NCBI GenBank assembly: GCA_013696905.1
Contig: JACCXP010000183.1
Coordinates: 1 to 10,001, forward strand
Direction of reading: 5' to 3'
Length of the DNA stretch: 10,001 nt
Source: Thermoleophilaceae bacterium
GTDB taxonomy: Bacteria; Actinomycetota; Thermoleophilia; Solirubrobacterales; Thermoleophilaceae
Position numbers and translations under genes: made by a program. Below, in pieces: positions 1 through 7,297 of the stretch. The notes beneath the pieces are model-generated. The model had not been told where the DNA came from. It saw only the letters and a program-made list of their open reading frames with translations, and ran no database searches. How positions within the stretch are numbered: position 1 is the stretch's first letter; each line of letters starts with the position of its first letter.

Positions 1-1347
1 CGCGCGGCCGATCCCGCTCGCCGCGCCGGTCACGAGCGCCACGCGGCCGTCGAGCTCGCGCGGCGGCCGCGCCAGCGTGAGCTTGTAGCGCTCGAGCGGC
101 CAGTACTCGACCGCGAACGCCTCCGCCTGCGACAGAGAGGTGAAGTCGCTCACGGCCGCGGCCAGGCGAATGACCTCGATCGCGCGATGGTAGAGCTGGC
201 TCGTGACGTCGGCCTTGGTCGCGTTCGTTCCACTCGTGATCATGCCCAGGCCGGGCATCAGCGTCACGCGAGGACCGGGCGGGTCGATCGCGAACGGCCG
301 CGTCTCGTCGTCTAGGTGGCGCTCGTAGTAGTCGCGATACCAGCGCTCGTACTCCTCCTCGCCGCGTCGCAGCGCGCCGACGAGCTCCTCGCCCTCCTCA
401 CCGCTCCAGTCCACCCACAGCGGGTTGGACTTCGTGTTCACGAGATGGTCGGGGCAGGCGGCGCCGACCTGCGACAGGCGACGGCTGTCCTCGCCGGCGA
501 GGAACTCGAGCACTTCATCGGAGGTGTCCAGCTGAAGGACGTGGTGGCGCTCACGCGAGAGCGCGCCGCGCAGGACCGGCATTGCCTGGACGAGGAGCTC
601 GCGTCGCCCGTTCAGATCGAGTGCCCGCGCGCACGACGCCCCGAACGGCCGCCGCGATCCGTGTTCGGCCAGCGCGGCGTGCGAGCGCTCGACTGCCTCG
701 AGCGTGCGCCGGTAGGACTCCTCGCCGCTGTCCCCCCAGGTGACGAGCCCGTGCTTCTCGAGCATGACGAAGCGCACACTCGGCCGACCGCGGACGCGCT
801 CGGCGATCAGCTTCGACAGCGCGAATCCTGGCCGCACCCAGTCGACCCACTCGGCCTCGTCGCCGAACGCCTCCTCGGCGAGCCGACGCCCGCCGGGTGC
901 GCATGTCAGCGCGATCACGGCGTCGGGGTGTGTGTGGTCGACGTGTGAGGCGGGGACGAACGCGTGCAGCAGTGTCTCGATCGACGGCCGCGGCTGGCCG
1001 GGGTCGACGCCCGAGCGCAGCAGGTGGTCGACCATGTCGGCGTCGGCCATCGCGTCGCGGCCCTCGAGCACGAGCAGCTCGTCCAGGCGCAGCCCCGAAA
1101 AGCCCACGGGCTCGATCGTCGCGAGGTCGGTGCCGCTGCCCTTAACCCTCAGTACGCGCATCGAGCGACCGGTGTGGTCGGTCTCCTCGAGCTTCGACGA
1201 CGTGTTCCCCCCGCCCCAGTTGGCGATCCGCCGGTCGGCGCCGAGCAGGTTGGAGCGGTAGGCGAGCGCGCGCAGCTCGGACAGCCCCTCCACCGCCGGC
1301 GCGCTCCAGCGGTTCTCGTACCTTGCTGCGGGCTCGACCGCGCTCAA
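1..1347 (-). CDS. rhaEW: Bifunctional L-rhamnulose-1-phosphate aldolase / L-lactaldehyde dehydrogenase (SDR), C-terminus beyond window
   Basis: Cytoplasmic enzyme expected to split L-rhamnulose-1-phosphate into dihydroxyacetone phosphate and L-lactaldehyde, then oxidise the aldehyde to L-lactate with NAD. The first 449 codons are visible. The class II aldolase domain shows NWGGGNTS (residues 43-50), PSIET with the likely catalytic Glu124, the metal-ligand motif HVDHTHPDA (His138, His140) and EKHG (His199). A linker leads into a short-chain dehydrogenase Rossmann start, VALVTGAASGIG (436-447), exactly where the window ends. Related B. subtilis YuxG/RhaEW proteins are roughly 680-700 residues (from memory), so about 250 residues lie outside. 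The likely start is TTG at 1347, sharing TTGA with the isomerase stop. It gives an N-terminus of family-like length (YRSNLLGAD follows at 30), and no ATG lies near. Reading is continuous without frameshift. Family assignment is secure; the start codon is less certain. Confidence 0.93.
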   Translation of the reverse strand, partial: MSAVEPAARYENRWSAPAVEGLSELRALAYRSNLLGADRRIANWGGGNTSSKLEETDHTGRSMRVLRVKGSGTDLATIEPVGFSGLRLDELLVLEGRDAMADADMVDHLLRSGVDPGQPRPSIETLLHAFVPASHVDHTHPDAVIALTCAPGGRRLAEEAFGDEAEWVDWVRPGFALSKLIAERVRGRPSVRFVMLEKHGLVTWGDSGEESYRRTLEAVERSHAALAEHGSRRPFGASCARALDLNGRRELLVQAMPVLRGALSRERHHVLQLDTSDEVLEFLAGEDSRRLSQVGAACPDHLVNTKSNPLWVDWSGEEGEELVGALRRGEEEYERWYRDYYERHLDDETRPFAIDPPGPRVTLMPGLGMITSGTNATKADVTSQLYHRAIEVIRLAAAVSDFTSLSQAEAFAVEYWPLERYKLTLARPPRELDGRVALVTGAASGIGRA

Positions 1348-2561
1348 GCCCAGCTCACCCCGACGCCCTGGCGCTCCCCAATCACGCGCTCGCGGTAGCC
1401 GCTCGCGCGGAAGGCCTCGATCGGAGCAGCCGAGGCGCCGAGATCCTCGCGCACCTTGGCGCACAGCGGCCTGACGTCGGTCGCGTAGGCGTCGAGCAGC
1501 ACGCGATGGCCCTCGAGCACGTCGCCGGCCAGCTGCGCCTCGGCCAGCGTGTCGCGGTCGACCAGCAGCGCCTTCGCGTAGGCCTCCTGCAGGTTCATCA
1601 CGCTCAGCAGCATCGCCTCGATCTTCGGCTCGACGTTGTGCGACTGGTCGATCGCGTAGCGGGTGGGAGCGGCGCCGGTGAGCTGCTCGGCGCCCGCCAG
1701 CTCGACGTAAATCAGGAACAGCTCGAACGGGTTGACCGAGCCGACGATCAGGTCGTCGTCGCCGTACTTGCGGTTGTTGAAGTGAAAGCCGCCGAGCCGC
1801 CCCTCACCGATCAGGAGCGCCACGAGCTGCTCGATGTTCACGCCATGGGCGTGGTGGCCGAGGTCCACCAGCACCTTGGCCCGCTCGCCGAGGTGCTGGC
1901 AGACCAGCAGCGCGCTCCCCCAGTCCGCGAGGTCGGTGGCATAGAACGCCGGCTCGTAGAGCTTGTACTCCACGAGCATCTCCATCTCCGGGTCCATCGC
2001 GGCGTAGGCCTCCGACAGGCAGGCGGTCATCCGCTCGCGCCGCTCATGCAGCGAATCCTGCCCGGGATAGTTGGTGCCGTCGGCAAACCACAGCGACAGC
2101 GCGTCCGAGCCGAGCTCGCGAGCGACCGCCACGCACTCGAGCAGGTGGTCTGTGGCCATCCGGCGCACGCGCGCGTCGGGGTGACAGACGCTGCCGAGCT
2201 TGTAGTCCTTCTCCTGGAAGAGGTTGGGGTTGACGGCGCCGATCGCGAGCGCGCGCGACCGCGCATACGCGGCGAGCTCGCCGTAGTCATCGACGCGGTC
2301 CCACGGGATGTGCACGGCCACCGCGGGGCAGACTCCCGTGTGGCAGTGCACCTCGGCGGCGTCGTCGAGCTTTTCGAACGGGTTGCGCGGCACGCCCTCC
2401 TGCGCGAACACGCCGAAGCGGGTGCCCGAGTTCGCGTACCCCCATGACGGCGTCTCGATCCGCTGCGCGCGCAGGCGCGCCTCGACGACGTCGAGGTCGA
2501 CGCCCGCGGCGCGCAGCGAGGACTCGAGCGCCGAGTACGACTCGCTAGAAGTCGTACTCAC
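1344..2561 (-). CDS. rhaI: L-rhamnose isomerase, Rhizobium/Pseudomonas stutzeri type
   Basis: Cytoplasmic metal-dependent TIM-barrel enzyme interconverting L-rhamnose and L-rhamnulose, the first step after uptake; 405 residues, slightly shorter than the P. stutzeri enzyme (about 430). Expected metal and catalytic positions are present: VEYK (Glu198), LVDLGHH (Asp233, His236), GGFHFN (His260), KYGDDD (Asp268, Asp270) and IDQSHN (Asp305). The order and spacing match the P. stutzeri L-rhamnose isomerase as I remember it. Other family stretches are ETPSWGY, LHIPWD-like VHIPWD (83-88), DGTNYPGQ and the C-terminal RASGYRERV. The start is GTG at 2561, 17 bp inside the end of rhaS, preceded by AAGGA eight bases upstream; no better start precedes the conserved region. 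The stop overlaps the TTG of rhaEW. P. stutzeri-type enzymes are known for broad substrate range (D-allose/D-psicose), so other sugars are possible, but the operon argues for rhamnose. Confidence 0.93.
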   Translation of the reverse strand: MSTTSSESYSALESSLRAAGVDLDVVEARLRAQRIETPSWGYANSGTRFGVFAQEGVPRNPFEKLDDAAEVHCHTGVCPAVAVHIPWDRVDDYGELAAYARSRALAIGAVNPNLFQEKDYKLGSVCHPDARVRRMATDHLLECVAVARELGSDALSLWFADGTNYPGQDSLHERRERMTACLSEAYAAMDPEMEMLVEYKLYEPAFYATDLADWGSALLVCQHLGERAKVLVDLGHHAHGVNIEQLVALLIGEGRLGGFHFNNRKYGDDDLIVGSVNPFELFLIYVELAGAEQLTGAAPTRYAIDQSHNVEPKIEAMLLSVMNLQEAYAKALLVDRDTLAEAQLAGDVLEGHRVLLDAYATDVRPLCAKVREDLGASAAPIEAFRASGYRERVIGERQGVGVSWA

Positions 2562-3564
2562 CGATGTTGTCCTTGTTGAAGACGATCGGCGGCCCGAGCA
2601 GCACTTCGTCGGGCTTGACCACCTCCACCTCGCCTAGCCGTCCGGCCTTGAACTTGCCGGACTTCGGCAGCTTCTTGTCGAGCTGGGCCTTGGCCACGTG
2701 CACGGCGAGGTAGCCAAGGTCGACGGGGTTCCACAGCACGAACTCCTCGACCGTCCCCTTCTTGATGTAGTCCTTCATCTCGTTGGGGGTGGTCAGCCCG
2801 GTGACCTTGACCTTGCCATCCAAGCCGGCTTGCTCGACCGCCTCGGCGGCGCCCGGCAGCGCGACGCTCGTGATGCCGAACACGCCCGCCGTGTCGGGGT
2901 TGGCCTTGAGGTAGTCGCGCGTCACGTCGATGCCCTTCTGCAGGTTCTCCTCGCCGGGCTCGACGGCGGCCACCTTCATGTCGGGGTACTTGTCGGCCAT
3001 GTGGGCCTTCATCTCCTCGAGCCAGGCGCGCTGGTTAGGAGCCGTGAGTGAGCCGGTGACCACGAGGAAATCGCCCTTCTCGCCGGTCTGCTTGGACATG
3101 ATGTCCACGAGCTGCTTGCCGACCGCCTCGAAGGTCGCCTGGTTGACGAACACGTCGCGCGCGTCCTTCTTCACGTCGGCGTCCCAGGCCCCGGTGGCGA
3201 TCCCCGCCTCCTTGGCCTTCTTCATCGCCGGCGCGAGCGCGTCAGGGTCGTTGGCGGCGACGCTGATCGCGCCGCACTGACGCTGGATCAGTTGCTCGAT
3301 CATCTCGACCTGCAGCGCCGCCTTGCCCTCGGTCGGGCCGTTGTAGGTCAGCTCGACCTTCAGCTCCTTGGCCGCCTCCTCAGCGCCCGTCTTGGACGCC
3401 TCGAAGTAGGGGATGCCCACGAGCTTGGGCATCAGACAGATGATCTTGCCCCCCTCCTTCGCGCTCTGCTGCGGGCCCTGGCCGGTCTCGCCACACCCGC
3501 TCACCAGCGCCACGACCGCCGCAAGCGCGGCTACCGTCAACGCGCTGCGGTTGCTGGTCCTCAT
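2545..3564 (-). CDS. rhaS: Rhamnose ABC transporter substrate-binding lipoprotein
   Basis: Extracytoplasmic sugar-binding protein that delivers L-rhamnose to the RhaT/RhaP/RhaQ importer; 339 residues from the chosen ATG. The N-terminus is a lipoprotein signal: basic MRTSNR, a hydrophobic stretch (8-21) and lipobox VSGC with Cys24 as the lipidation site. The mature part is a periplasmic-binding-protein type 1 fold (IICLMPKLVGIPYF 41-54, TYNGPTEG 73-80, NDPDAL, GAWDAD 125-130, ALPGAAEA 235-242, FNKDNIGEYDF at the end). It belongs to the RhaS/LsrB family. Its C-terminus resembles LsrB, but positions used by LsrB for autoinducer-2 differ (see findings), and the surrounding enzymes point to rhamnose. 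The start is ambiguous: ATG 3564 (strong GGAGG-rich leader) or ATG 3615, in frame and 17 codons upstream, which also has a strong leader and overlaps the rhaQ stop as TAATG. I chose 3564 because it gives a normal short n-region. Confidence 0.88.
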   Translation of the reverse strand: MRTSNRSALTVAALAAVVALVSGCGETGQGPQQSAKEGGKIICLMPKLVGIPYFEASKTGAEEAAKELKVELTYNGPTEGKAALQVEMIEQLIQRQCGAISVAANDPDALAPAMKKAKEAGIATGAWDADVKKDARDVFVNQATFEAVGKQLVDIMSKQTGEKGDFLVVTGSLTAPNQRAWLEEMKAHMADKYPDMKVAAVEPGEENLQKGIDVTRDYLKANPDTAGVFGITSVALPGAAEAVEQAGLDGKVKVTGLTTPNEMKDYIKKGTVEEFVLWNPVDLGYLAVHVAKAQLDKKLPKSGKFKAGRLGEVEVVKPDEVLLGPPIVFNKDNIGEYDF

Positions 3565-3611
3565 TGTCCCTCCTCCCGCCCTGCGGTTGCTGGTCCTCAG
3601 CGTCCCTCCTC
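3545..3611. repeat. 31-bp direct duplication spanning the rhaS ribosome-binding site, start position and signal-peptide codons
   Basis: Positions 3545-3575 and 3581-3611 are the same 31 bases apart from two adjacent mismatches (tt at 3564-3565 versus gc at 3600-3601). The period is 36 bp, so the duplication keeps frame. Each copy, read on the minus strand, contains the purine-rich ribosome-binding sequence, a start-codon position and codons for RTSNR. In the rhaS-proximal copy the start position is ATG (3564); in the distal copy it is CTG (3600 region). Read from the upstream ATG at 3615 the segment encodes RTSNR twice. Confidence 0.9.
3562..3577 (-). promoter_or_regulatory. Ribosome-binding site and ATG for the rhaS short form
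   Basis: On the minus strand GGGAGGAGGGACA immediately precedes ATG 3564. The first GGAGG core has about seven bases of spacing, a near-ideal Shine-Dalgarno. It supports 3564 as a real start. Confidence 0.6.
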
Positions 3612-3612
3612 G

Positions 3613-3629
3613 CATTACTCCTCCCTCCG
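3613..3629 (-). promoter_or_regulatory. Second candidate rhaS start (ATG 3615) with its own ribosome-binding site inside rhaQ
   Basis: The last rhaQ codons (RRREE) read GGAGGGAGGAG, directly followed by TAATG, where the rhaQ stop TAA shares its last base with an ATG in frame with rhaS. This would give a 17-residue longer signal-peptide n-region. It may serve as a coupled start, be the only start, or be silent. Confidence 0.45.
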
Positions 3630-4583
3630 TCTGAAGAACTCGTTGACGAACACGGCCGCGATCAGGAGGACCCCGAGCAGGAAGACCTGCCAAGTGGTCT
3701 CCACCCCCGCCAGGCTCAGCCCGTTGCGCAACGTCGCAATGATTACCACGCCGAGCACCGTCCCGGCGATCGTCCCGGAGCCGCCGTAGATGCTCGCCCC
3801 GCCCAGCACCACCGCCGAGATCACGTCGAGCTCGAGACCAGCGCCGAAATCCGCGCGCGACGTGGAGACCCGCGAGGTGTAGATCACCGCGGCCATCGAC
3901 ACCAACACGCCGATCCCCGTATAGAGCACGACTTTCACGCGGCGCACCGGGACGCCCGAGAAGCGTGCGGCCTCCTCGTTGTTGCCGATCGCGTACACGT
4001 ACCGCCCGAAGGGCGTGCGAGACAGCAGCAGCCAGACGGCCGTGACCGCCGCGATGAACACGAACAGCTGCCCTGGCACGGGCCCGAGGTAGAACTGCCC
4101 GAAGTACTCGAACCACTGCGGGAAGCTCGAGACCGCGCCCCCGCCCGAGACCCCGAGCGCGATCCCCCGAAACAGCGCGAACGTGCCGAGCGTGACTACC
4201 AGCGGGTGCAGGTCGAGGCGCGTGATCATCAGCCCGTTGAACAGGCCCGCCGCCAGCCCGACGGCGAGGCCGAGCACGAGCGCCAGCGCCATCGGGACCC
4301 CCGACTGGTGGGCGAGCCCAACCGTGACGGCCACGAGCGCCATCGCCGCGCCCACCGACAGGTCGATCCCGCCGGTGATGATGATCAGGGTCATCCCTAG
4401 CGCGATCAGCCCGACCTCCACGAAGAAGCGCGAGGTGTTCAGCAGGTTGCCGACCGTGAAGAAGACCGGCGACATCTGGCCGAGCACCACCACCAGCACG
4501 ATTAGCAGGCAGAGCAGCACGAGTTCACGCGTGAAGCGCACGCCCTTGAGGACGTCGAGCGGGCGCAGCTGATTGGCGCTCAC
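3615..4583 (-). CDS. rhaQ: Rhamnose ABC transporter permease (second)
   Basis: Inner-membrane subunit of the sugar importer, 322 residues, of the ribose/xylose-type permease family (BPD_transp_2). Hydrophobic segments begin at about 20-35 and continue to 313, consistent with 8-10 membrane spans. Family marks are GGIDLSVG (71-78), TLGTFALFRGIA (131-142), the cytoplasmic coupling-loop region GRYVYAIGNNEEAARFSGV (193-211) and GGASIYGGSGT (261-271). The start is GTG at 4583, sharing GTGA with the stop of the upstream permease, with GGAGG six bases before it. The frame stays open further upstream, but that stretch is arginine-rich shadow of the other permease. The stop touches the upstream candidate start of rhaS. 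Which permease is called P and which Q is by analogy with the order rhaSTPQ in Rhizobium and is tentative. Confidence 0.9.
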   Translation of the reverse strand: MSANQLRPLDVLKGVRFTRELVLLCLLIVLVVVLGQMSPVFFTVGNLLNTSRFFVEVGLIALGMTLIIITGGIDLSVGAAMALVAVTVGLAHQSGVPMALALVLGLAVGLAAGLFNGLMITRLDLHPLVVTLGTFALFRGIALGVSGGGAVSSFPQWFEYFGQFYLGPVPGQLFVFIAAVTAVWLLLSRTPFGRYVYAIGNNEEAARFSGVPVRRVKVVLYTGIGVLVSMAAVIYTSRVSTSRADFGAGLELDVISAVVLGGASIYGGSGTIAGTVLGVVIIATLRNGLSLAGVETTWQVFLLGVLLIAAVFVNEFFRRREE

Positions 4584-5584
4584 GCCGCGCCTCCTACGAG
4601 CCGCCGCCGCAGCGCATCGGTCGTCACCGCCAGCAGGATCAGCGCGCCGAGCACGGCGCTCTGCCAGACGCCGGGCACGCCGACCAGGATCATCCCATTG
4701 AGGATCACCCCGATCAGTACCGCGCCGATCACCGGCGCGAGGGCCGAGCCGCGCCCGCCGGCGATGCTTGTGCCGCCGATCACGACGGCGGCGATTACCT
4801 GCAGCTCGAGCCCCTCGCCGGCGTTGGTCTGGACGCTCCCGGCGCGCCCGACGTAGATCGTGGCGGCAATCCCGACGAACGCGCCCACCAGCGCGAAGGC
4901 GAGCAAGCGCGTGCGGTCGATCGCGAGCCCGGCCAGTCGCGCGGCCCTGCGGTTGCCGCCGACGGCGAAGACGTCGCGACCCCAGGTCGAATTGCGAGAG
5001 ACCGCGTTGACGATCAGGAAGAGCGCGAACATGACGAACACCGGCAGGCTGACCCCCGCGAGCTTGGCGAGCCCGAGCACGCGTGTCTCGTCGGGGATCT
5101 GGGTGATCCACGTGCCGCCCGTCACGAGCAGGATCACGCCGCGCAGCGCGTAGAGCATCCCGAGCGTGACGATGATCGAGGGGATCCGCCCGAGCGTCAC
5201 GAGCAGGCCGTTCACGGCGCCGGCCAGGACGCCGGTGGCCACGCCCGCTGCGAGCGGAGCGAGCAGCCCGCCAGTGGCGGTGGCGACCGTGCCCACGGCG
5301 ACGGCGCACAGGCCGAGCATCGAGCCCACCGAGATGTCAATCTCACCGGCCAGGATCACCTGGTTCACGGCTAGCGCGATGATCCCCAGCACCGCCACCT
5401 GGACCAGGATCGACTCGAGGTTGTCGGGTGTGAGGAAGCGGTCGGCGGCCAGCGAGAAGGCCGCCAGCAGCACGACGAGGAACACGGCCGCCGGCGCCTC
5501 GGGGCGCAGCAGCCAGCGGCGCAGGCCGCGAGTGGTCGGCGCCGTTCGAAGCCCGACGGACCGAAGAGCGCCGACGCCGCTCAC
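4580..5584 (-). CDS. rhaP: Rhamnose ABC transporter permease (first)
   Basis: Inner-membrane subunit of the same importer, 334 residues, BPD_transp_2 family, presumably pairing with RhaQ as a heterodimer. A basic N-terminus (LRSVGLRT..TRGLRRWLLR, 7-27) is followed by hydrophobic spans from about 31 to 320. Family marks are GEIDISVG (80-87, a variant of the usual GGIDLSVG), TLGMLYALRGV (140-150), coupling loop WGRDVFAVGGNRRAARLAGL (201-220) and GGTSIAGGRGS (270-280). The start is GTG 5584, overlapping the ATPase stop as GTGA. I see only a weak ribosome-binding sequence, so translation probably depends on re-initiation after rhaT. The stop overlaps the rhaQ start in the same way. The two permeases share family motifs but clearly differ in sequence, so this is not a recent duplication. 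Confidence 0.9.
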   Translation of the reverse strand: MSGVGALRSVGLRTAPTTRGLRRWLLRPEAPAAVFLVVLLAAFSLAADRFLTPDNLESILVQVAVLGIIALAVNQVILAGEIDISVGSMLGLCAVAVGTVATATGGLLAPLAAGVATGVLAGAVNGLLVTLGRIPSIIVTLGMLYALRGVILLVTGGTWITQIPDETRVLGLAKLAGVSLPVFVMFALFLIVNAVSRNSTWGRDVFAVGGNRRAARLAGLAIDRTRLLAFALVGAFVGIAATIYVGRAGSVQTNAGEGLELQVIAAVVIGGTSIAGGRGSALAPVIGAVLIGVILNGMILVGVPGVWQSAVLGALILLAVTTDALRRRLVGGAA

Positions 5585-7191
5585 CGCTCGGTGTCCACGC
5601 TCGCGGCCGGGGCGGCGCCCTCGGCGCCCTCGTCCTCCCCGACCGCGACGCCGGTCGCTGCGGCGATCACGCGCTCCTGCGTGGCCTCCTCGCGGCTGAG
5701 CTCCGCCGAGACGCGGCCCTCGCGCATGACCAGCACGCGGTCGGCCATCGAGAGCACCTCCTCGAGCTCGGACGAGATCAGGACGATCGCCCTGCCCTCG
5801 CTCGCCAGGCGGTCGATCAGACGGTAGATCTCGGACTTGGCGCCCACGTCGACGCCCCGGGTCGGCTCGTCGAGCAGGAGCACCTGCGGCCCGCCCGCGA
5901 GCGACTTCGCTAGCACGACCTTTTGCTGGTTGCCGCCGGAGAGGCGGCTCACCGGCTCGGACACGCGCGCGCCTCGGATCGCGAGCTGCTCGGCGAACCC
6001 GTCGGCGGTCTCGCGTTCGCGCTGGCTTGCGACGAAGCCGAGCCGCGACAGCCGCCCGAGGATGCTCAGGCTGATGTTGGCCGCGATCGTGAACGGCAGC
6101 ACGAGTCCCTGCGACTGGCGCTCCTCGGGCACGTAGCCGATCCCCGCCTCCATCGCTGCCGCCGGCGAGTCGAGCTCCACCGGCTCGCCGTCCACCAGCA
6201 CCTCGCCGCGTTCGGCCGCTCGAACGCCGAAGATCGTCTGGGCGAGCTCGGTGCGCCCCGCGCCGATCAATCCAGCGATCCCGACGACCTCGCCGTGGCG
6301 CACAGTGAGGTCGATGTCCTCGAACTCGCCCGTTCGGGTGAGGCCGCGAACCTCGAGCGCCACGTCGCCCGCTTCGTGGCCACCGCGGCTGAATAGCTCG
6401 TCGAGTGATCGACCCACCATCAGCCGAACCACCTCCTCCGAGTCGAGCTCGGACGCGGGCGCTGTGCGCACGTGCTGGCCGTCACGCAGGACCGTGATCC
6501 GGTCGGCCACCATGAAGACCTCGCCGAGGCGGTGGGAGATGTAGACGACTCCGACGCCCCTGGCCGTCAGCTCGTCGATAATCCGGAACAGGCGGGCGGC
6601 CTCCCGCTCGGTCAGCGACGAGGTGGGCTCGTCCATCACGACCGCGGCCGCGTCGCCCATCAGCGCCTTTGCGATCAGCATGATCTGGCGGTTGGCCATA
6701 GAGAGGCGCTCGACGGGCGCCTCGACATCGAACTCGACCCCGAGCGCACCGAGCTGCTCGCGGGCGCGAGCCTCCATCTGGCGCCAGTCGAGCGCTCCCC
6801 ATGGCCGGCGCGGGCGGCGCCGGCCCACGAACAGGTTCTCCGCGGCCGACAGCTCCAGGAAGAGGTCGAGCTCCTGCGGGATCATCGCGATGCCGGCTGC
6901 CTCAGAGTCGCGCGGCGAGGAGAACTGGACCACCTCGCCGCCGACCTCCACGCGGCCCTCGTCGGGCACGTACAGGCCACCGACGAGCTTCACCAGCGTG
7001 CTTTTGCCGGCGCCGTTCTCGCCCACCTGGGCGTGGACCTCGCCGCGGCGCAGGTCGAAGTCGACAGCCTCGACGGCGGTGACGCCCCCGAAGCGCTTCG
7101 TCACCCCCGCGAGGCGGAAGATCGGCGGGTGCACGGCGGCCGCGGCGCGATGCTCGACCCGACTCTGAGCGGACGCCTCGATTGCGCTCAC
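5581..7191 (-). CDS. rhaT: Sugar ABC transporter ATP-binding protein, two nucleotide-binding domains (rhamnose importer)
   Basis: Cytoplasmic ATPase driving the importer; 536 residues, the fused two-domain architecture typical of the ribose/rhamnose (CUT2) class. Domain 1: Walker A GENGAGKST (57-65), Q-loop IPQE, signature LSMANRQI (163-170), Walker B VVMDEPT (184-190), H-loop YISH (217-220). Domain 2: degenerate Walker A GLIGAGRTEL (307-316), signature LSGGNQQKV (417-425), Walker B VLLLDEPTRGVD (437-448) and SSELEE in place of the H-loop histidine. One active and one degenerate site is normal here. A small oddity is EVHAQVGENG, where a hydrophobic residue usually stands instead of Gln55. The tail (residues 515-536) is acidic and alanine-rich. 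The start is GTG 7191; the frame upstream has no other start before a stop 26 codons away. GTG at codon 20 is an alternative, and neither has a strong ribosome-binding site. The name means the ABC ATPase, not the E. coli RhaT symporter. Confidence 0.92.
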   Translation of the reverse strand: MSAIEASAQSRVEHRAAAAVHPPIFRLAGVTKRFGGVTAVEAVDFDLRRGEVHAQVGENGAGKSTLVKLVGGLYVPDEGRVEVGGEVVQFSSPRDSEAAGIAMIPQELDLFLELSAAENLFVGRRRPRRPWGALDWRQMEARAREQLGALGVEFDVEAPVERLSMANRQIMLIAKALMGDAAAVVMDEPTSSLTEREAARLFRIIDELTARGVGVVYISHRLGEVFMVADRITVLRDGQHVRTAPASELDSEEVVRLMVGRSLDELFSRGGHEAGDVALEVRGLTRTGEFEDIDLTVRHGEVVGIAGLIGAGRTELAQTIFGVRAAERGEVLVDGEPVELDSPAAAMEAGIGYVPEERQSQGLVLPFTIAANISLSILGRLSRLGFVASQRERETADGFAEQLAIRGARVSEPVSRLSGGNQQKVVLAKSLAGGPQVLLLDEPTRGVDVGAKSEIYRLIDRLASEGRAIVLISSELEEVLSMADRVLVMREGRVSAELSREEATQERVIAAATGVAVGEDEGAEGAAPAASVDTER

Positions 7192-7297
7192 CGCCCGTCC
7201 GCGCCGTCGCCGCTCGCGGTGGGATCGGTGATGAGGCCCTGAAGGCTCACGCCGCTGCGACCGTAGCGCTTATCGCGCGGTGGGGGATGCATCGCGC
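7192..7297. other. 106-bp gap between aldolase and transporter genes
   Basis: This is the only sizeable gap inside the operon. It holds an 8-bp palindrome GATGCATC (7286-7293) and a GCGC-TTATC-GCGC element (7266-7278). I see no T-rich terminator and no convincing -35/-10 pair on the minus strand. It may carry an internal promoter or an mRNA-processing point separating rhaB-aldolase from the transporter genes; this is inference only. Confidence 0.4.

Noticed and set aside
1323..2447. 374-codon plus-strand open frame opposite rhaI
   Set aside because: Antisense shadow of high-GC coding sequence; Arg/Val/His/Leu-rich with no family motif, while the minus frame is a textbook isomerase.
3565..4116. 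Long N-terminal extension of the rhaS frame (total 523 codons)
   Set aside because: The extension is Arg/Gly-rich and out of frame with rhaQ; the real protein begins at the lipoprotein signal peptide (3564 or 3615).
3564..4400. 278-codon plus-strand open frame opposite rhaQ
   Set aside because: Composition is dominated by Arg/Asp/Gln/His, typical of antisense of a membrane protein in GC-rich DNA.
4584..5309. Long N-terminal extension of the rhaQ frame (total 564 codons)
   Set aside because: Arginine-rich shadow of rhaP; the GTG at 4583 with GGAGG upstream and GTGA overlap is the natural start.
6472..7242. 256-codon plus-strand open frame opposite the ATPase
   Set aside because: Shadow frame; both Walker motifs and both signature motifs are on the minus strand.
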